Assembly (NCBI GenBank): GCA_003486385.1
Contig: DNFT01000085.1
Coordinates: 1 to 16,576 of the forward strand
Direction of reading: 5' to 3'
DNA: 16,576 nt
From: Eubacterium sp.
GTDB taxonomy: Bacteria; Bacillota; Clostridia; Lachnospirales; Lachnospiraceae
Positions 14,990 through 16,576 of this stretch are shown in pieces. Position 1 is the first letter of the stretch. Every line of letters begins with the position of its first letter. Below the pieces are notes generated by a model. It saw only the letters and a program-made list of their open reading frames with translations. It was not told the origin of the DNA and ran no database searches. The translations under genes were made by a program, and so were the position numbers.

Positions 14990-15309
14990 ATGGCTGTCAA
15001 AAATAACAGAAGAAAGATTATTACAAAGAAAATTCTTAATGATTCCCTGCTTGAACTTATGCAGACAAAGCCTATTTCAAAGATTACCATTAAAGAAATC
15101 TGCGACTTATCCGATATGAGCCGCTCAACCTTTTATCTTCATTACCAGGATCAATCTGCATTGCTTGAGGACATTGAAAAAAAGGTTCCCGAAAAATAAT
15201 GCACGGCTGCCTTAATATAATTGTTGACTGGATCAATAATGATTTTAACTTAAAACCACACAAGCTCGCAGAAATAATATATCATATATGCAACATCATT
15301 GTAACATAA
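14990..15309 (+). pseudogene. TetR-family regulator remnant with internal deletion and frameshift
   Basis: The first frame (14990-15199, 69 residues) is a full TetR helix-turn-helix: basic N-terminus, then ISKITIKEICDLSDMSRSTFYLHYQDQSALLEDIEKKV. It stops at TAA. Another frame, opening at an ATG overlapping that stop (15199, TAATG) and closing at 15309, gives 36 residues with GCLNIIVDWINNDFNL and LAEIIYHIC, which resembles the last helix of short Firmicute TetR proteins (an x-W-x-x-x-x-F then AEIIY pattern). Intact relatives are about 170-190 residues, so roughly 70-85 residues of the ligand-binding core are missing and the remainder is out of frame by one base. The gene is divergent from the GH13 enzyme. 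No strong ribosome binding site is seen (only GGAA). A short DNA-binding-only protein could still be made, but dimerisation is probably lost. Confidence 0.75.
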
Positions 15310-15359
15310 GCCAGCTCCTGGGCAGCATTTTAAATCACTATCCGAACAAAAGAAAAACC

Positions 15360-15388
15360 TTGCGGTATGGTCAGTAATTTGCTAGAAT
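15360..15388 (+). promoter_or_regulatory. Sigma-A promoter of the membrane protein gene
   Basis: TTGCGG, 17-nt spacer and TAGAAT, with TGC directly before the -10 giving an extended -10 (TGCTAGAAT). It lies 34 nt upstream of the start codon, which has TGGAGG eight bases or so in front of it. Confidence 0.6.
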
Positions 15389-15422
15389 GCTAAGTATTAT
15401 ATAAAACAAATGGAGGTATCGC

Positions 15423-16472
15423 ATGAACAGGCTGATTTTTATTCTGGCGTTAGCTCTCCTCGCCGGTATCATTTCCCTGATCACGGGGCGGAACAGACGG
15501 CAGATCAAAAGAATTCCTCCGGGGATGTCAATCTTATGCCAGCCGCCCGGAAAACGATATTTGCTTTATGCACTTGGTGTTATGGTGCTGGTAGTTGTGG
15601 GATTTTTTTCGGTGCTGTTTGTGATGGATGGAGCACCGGAGGAGGCCATAGGAATGTGGGGGCTATGCGTGGGCATGGCTGTGTTGGTGTTTGTTCTGAC
15701 GATCTTTGGCGGAAATGTGATGGCCAGAGAATGCACATATTTTGACCAGGAGCGGATTCAGATTGAGCGGGCATTCCGGAAACCGAAAACATTTGCGTGG
15801 GAGAATATCCGGCGGATCGATGGAGGATTTGACAGGAAGATAAATCTGTATTTGGCAGATGGTACGAAGATATTTACGGCGGATATCAGCATGGTCAATT
15901 ATGAAACATTCTGTCAGATGGTAAAAGTCCGGTGCCCGGAGGCGGTCAAAGGATATTACCTGTCACAGGCTTATGACCGTCCCAATAAGCGTATCCTGCG
16001 CTATGGTTCGGAGTACTACGTGCTGGCGATTATTGGGCTTATGATGCTTGGAATATATGTAGCGGCGCTTTTGTCTTCCGATGGCAATATATTCTTGCAG
16101 GAGCTTTTTAAGCAGCGTTCATCGTTTTCTGAAATATTTTCAGTATGGTTTGCACCTGTCTGCGGCGTGGTAAGCCTGATCGGTCTGTTTATGCTTTGCA
16201 ATACAAATATCCGATATTTTGAAGAAAAAATGACGGTGAAATTTCCTCTGCGAAGGAAGAAAGATGTATATTGGAGAAATATCCGGCGGATTGAGGGAAT
16301 CGCAGTGCAAGTGAACGGCAGAAAAGTCTGGAAAAAGCTACGGCTGTATACAGATGATACTGTATACAAATTAAATGTTGGATATCTGACCTATGGAAAA
16401 GATGATTTTCTCGCAGCGCTCCAGAAAATGGCTAAGCGGTATGAGATCCCATGGACGACGGAGATACGATAG
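15423..16472 (+). CDS. Membrane protein of two repeated units, each TM segments plus a PH-like domain
   Basis: 349 residues of unknown function. TM segments lie at about 3-20, 46-68, 77-98, 197-217 and 238-260. Each of the last two membrane blocks is followed by a soluble beta-rich module: 106-173 (YFDQERIQIERAFRK, FAWENIRRIDG, KINLYLADGTKI) and 265-340 (YFEEKMTVKFPLRRK, VYWRNIRRIEG, KLRLYTDDTVY). The shared order of a short strand pair, W-x-N-I-R-R-I-(D/E)-G and a strand with an acidic turn shows an internal duplication and resembles bacterial PH-domain membrane proteins. TGGAGGTATCGC precedes the ATG, and an extended -10 promoter lies upstream. It stands alone on the plus strand, separated by direction from the sugar genes, with no visible link to them. 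I cannot name a function. Confidence 0.85.
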   Translation: MNRLIFILALALLAGIISLITGRNRRQIKRIPPGMSILCQPPGKRYLLYALGVMVLVVVGFFSVLFVMDGAPEEAIGMWGLCVGMAVLVFVLTIFGGNVMARECTYFDQERIQIERAFRKPKTFAWENIRRIDGGFDRKINLYLADGTKIFTADISMVNYETFCQMVKVRCPEAVKGYYLSQAYDRPNKRILRYGSEYYVLAIIGLMMLGIYVAALLSSDGNIFLQELFKQRSSFSEIFSVWFAPVCGVVSLIGLFMLCNTNIRYFEEKMTVKFPLRRKKDVYWRNIRRIEGIAVQVNGRKVWKKLRLYTDDTVYKLNVGYLTYGKDDFLAALQKMAKRYEIPWTTEIR

Positions 16473-16517
16473 GCATCCCGCATTGATAAGTATTCCGGGT
16501 GATTATTTTCACCTAAA

Positions 16518-16560
16518 TCGAAAAAAGCAGCAATGCTTTCTCCATTGCTGCTTTAAATGA
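16518..16560. terminator. Hairpin terminator, probably bidirectional
   Basis: A perfect 12-bp stem (AAAGCAGCAATG/CATTGCTGCTTT, 16524-16554) with a 7-nt loop, 51 nt after the membrane protein stop. On the plus strand the T-tract is short (TTT then AAAT). On the minus strand six T residues follow, so it may serve chiefly a minus-strand gene outside the window. Confidence 0.75.
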
Positions 16561-16576
16561 TGTTGGGGTCAAAACA
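16560..16576. repeat. Right copy of the window-end motif
   Basis: Reverse-complemented, these bases read TGTTTTGACCCCAACAT, matching the left end over TGTTTTGAC and then CCC and AA. It directly follows the hairpin terminator. See the left copy for the reasoning; a chance match of nine to thirteen bases at exactly both edges is unlikely but not excluded. Confidence 0.4.

Noticed and set aside
1..16576. CRISPR arrays, tRNA or rRNA genes, insertion sequences, integrase or phage genes
   Set aside because: No regularly spaced repeats, cloverleaf sequence, transposase or integrase motifs were seen on either strand.

Overview
The window looks like chromosomal DNA of a motile Lachnospiraceae-type gut Firmicute (Roseburia, Agathobacter, Butyrivibrio or Lachnospira relatives). 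The signs are moderately AT-rich DNA, YesM/YesN-type two-component genes, clostridial MglBAC proteins, strong GGAGG ribosome binding sites, sigma-A type promoters, a methyl-accepting chemotaxis protein and an intracellular GH13 alpha-glucosidase. I place it at family level only. All genes from 23 to 14823 are on the minus strand; a decayed TetR gene and a membrane protein gene on the right are on the plus strand.

Reading in the direction of transcription (right to left): 14823-13105 is a cytoplasmic GH13 neopullulanase/cyclomaltodextrinase-like enzyme with a clear promoter. 12831-11119 is a chemoreceptor with its own promoter and terminator. 10807-6292 is a galactose/methyl-galactoside ABC transporter operon: binding protein, a hairpin, double-ATPase MglA, permease MglC, then a strong terminator at 6197-6239. 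6155-696 is a tightly packed sensing operon: AraC-type response regulator, YesM-type histidine kinase, a membrane-anchored sugar-binding protein and a lipoprotein galactose-binding protein, with 4-nt and 14-nt overlaps. A small uncharacterised protein gene (592-23) follows. On the plus strand, 14990-15309 is a TetR regulator with an internal deletion and frameshift, and 15423-16472 encodes a membrane protein built from two TM plus PH-like repeats.

The likely logic is that the two extracytoplasmic binding proteins report sugar to the histidine kinase, the response regulator activates the mgl operon, MglBAC imports galactose or a related sugar, and the chemoreceptor next door may steer the cell toward it. 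The link between sensing operon and mgl is inferred from position.

Two results stand out. The binding protein of the mgl operon is circularly permuted: it starts at the strand that is normally about residue 85 of mature MglB, and the missing first ~80 residues are at its C-terminus. The orthodox-topology MglB homologue sits in the adjacent sensing operon. Second, MglC has a ~215-residue charged, helical cytoplasmic N-terminal extension in front of an otherwise full-length permease. The two ends of the window also carry a related motif in inverted orientation, which suggests a contig bounded by copies of a dispersed repeat.
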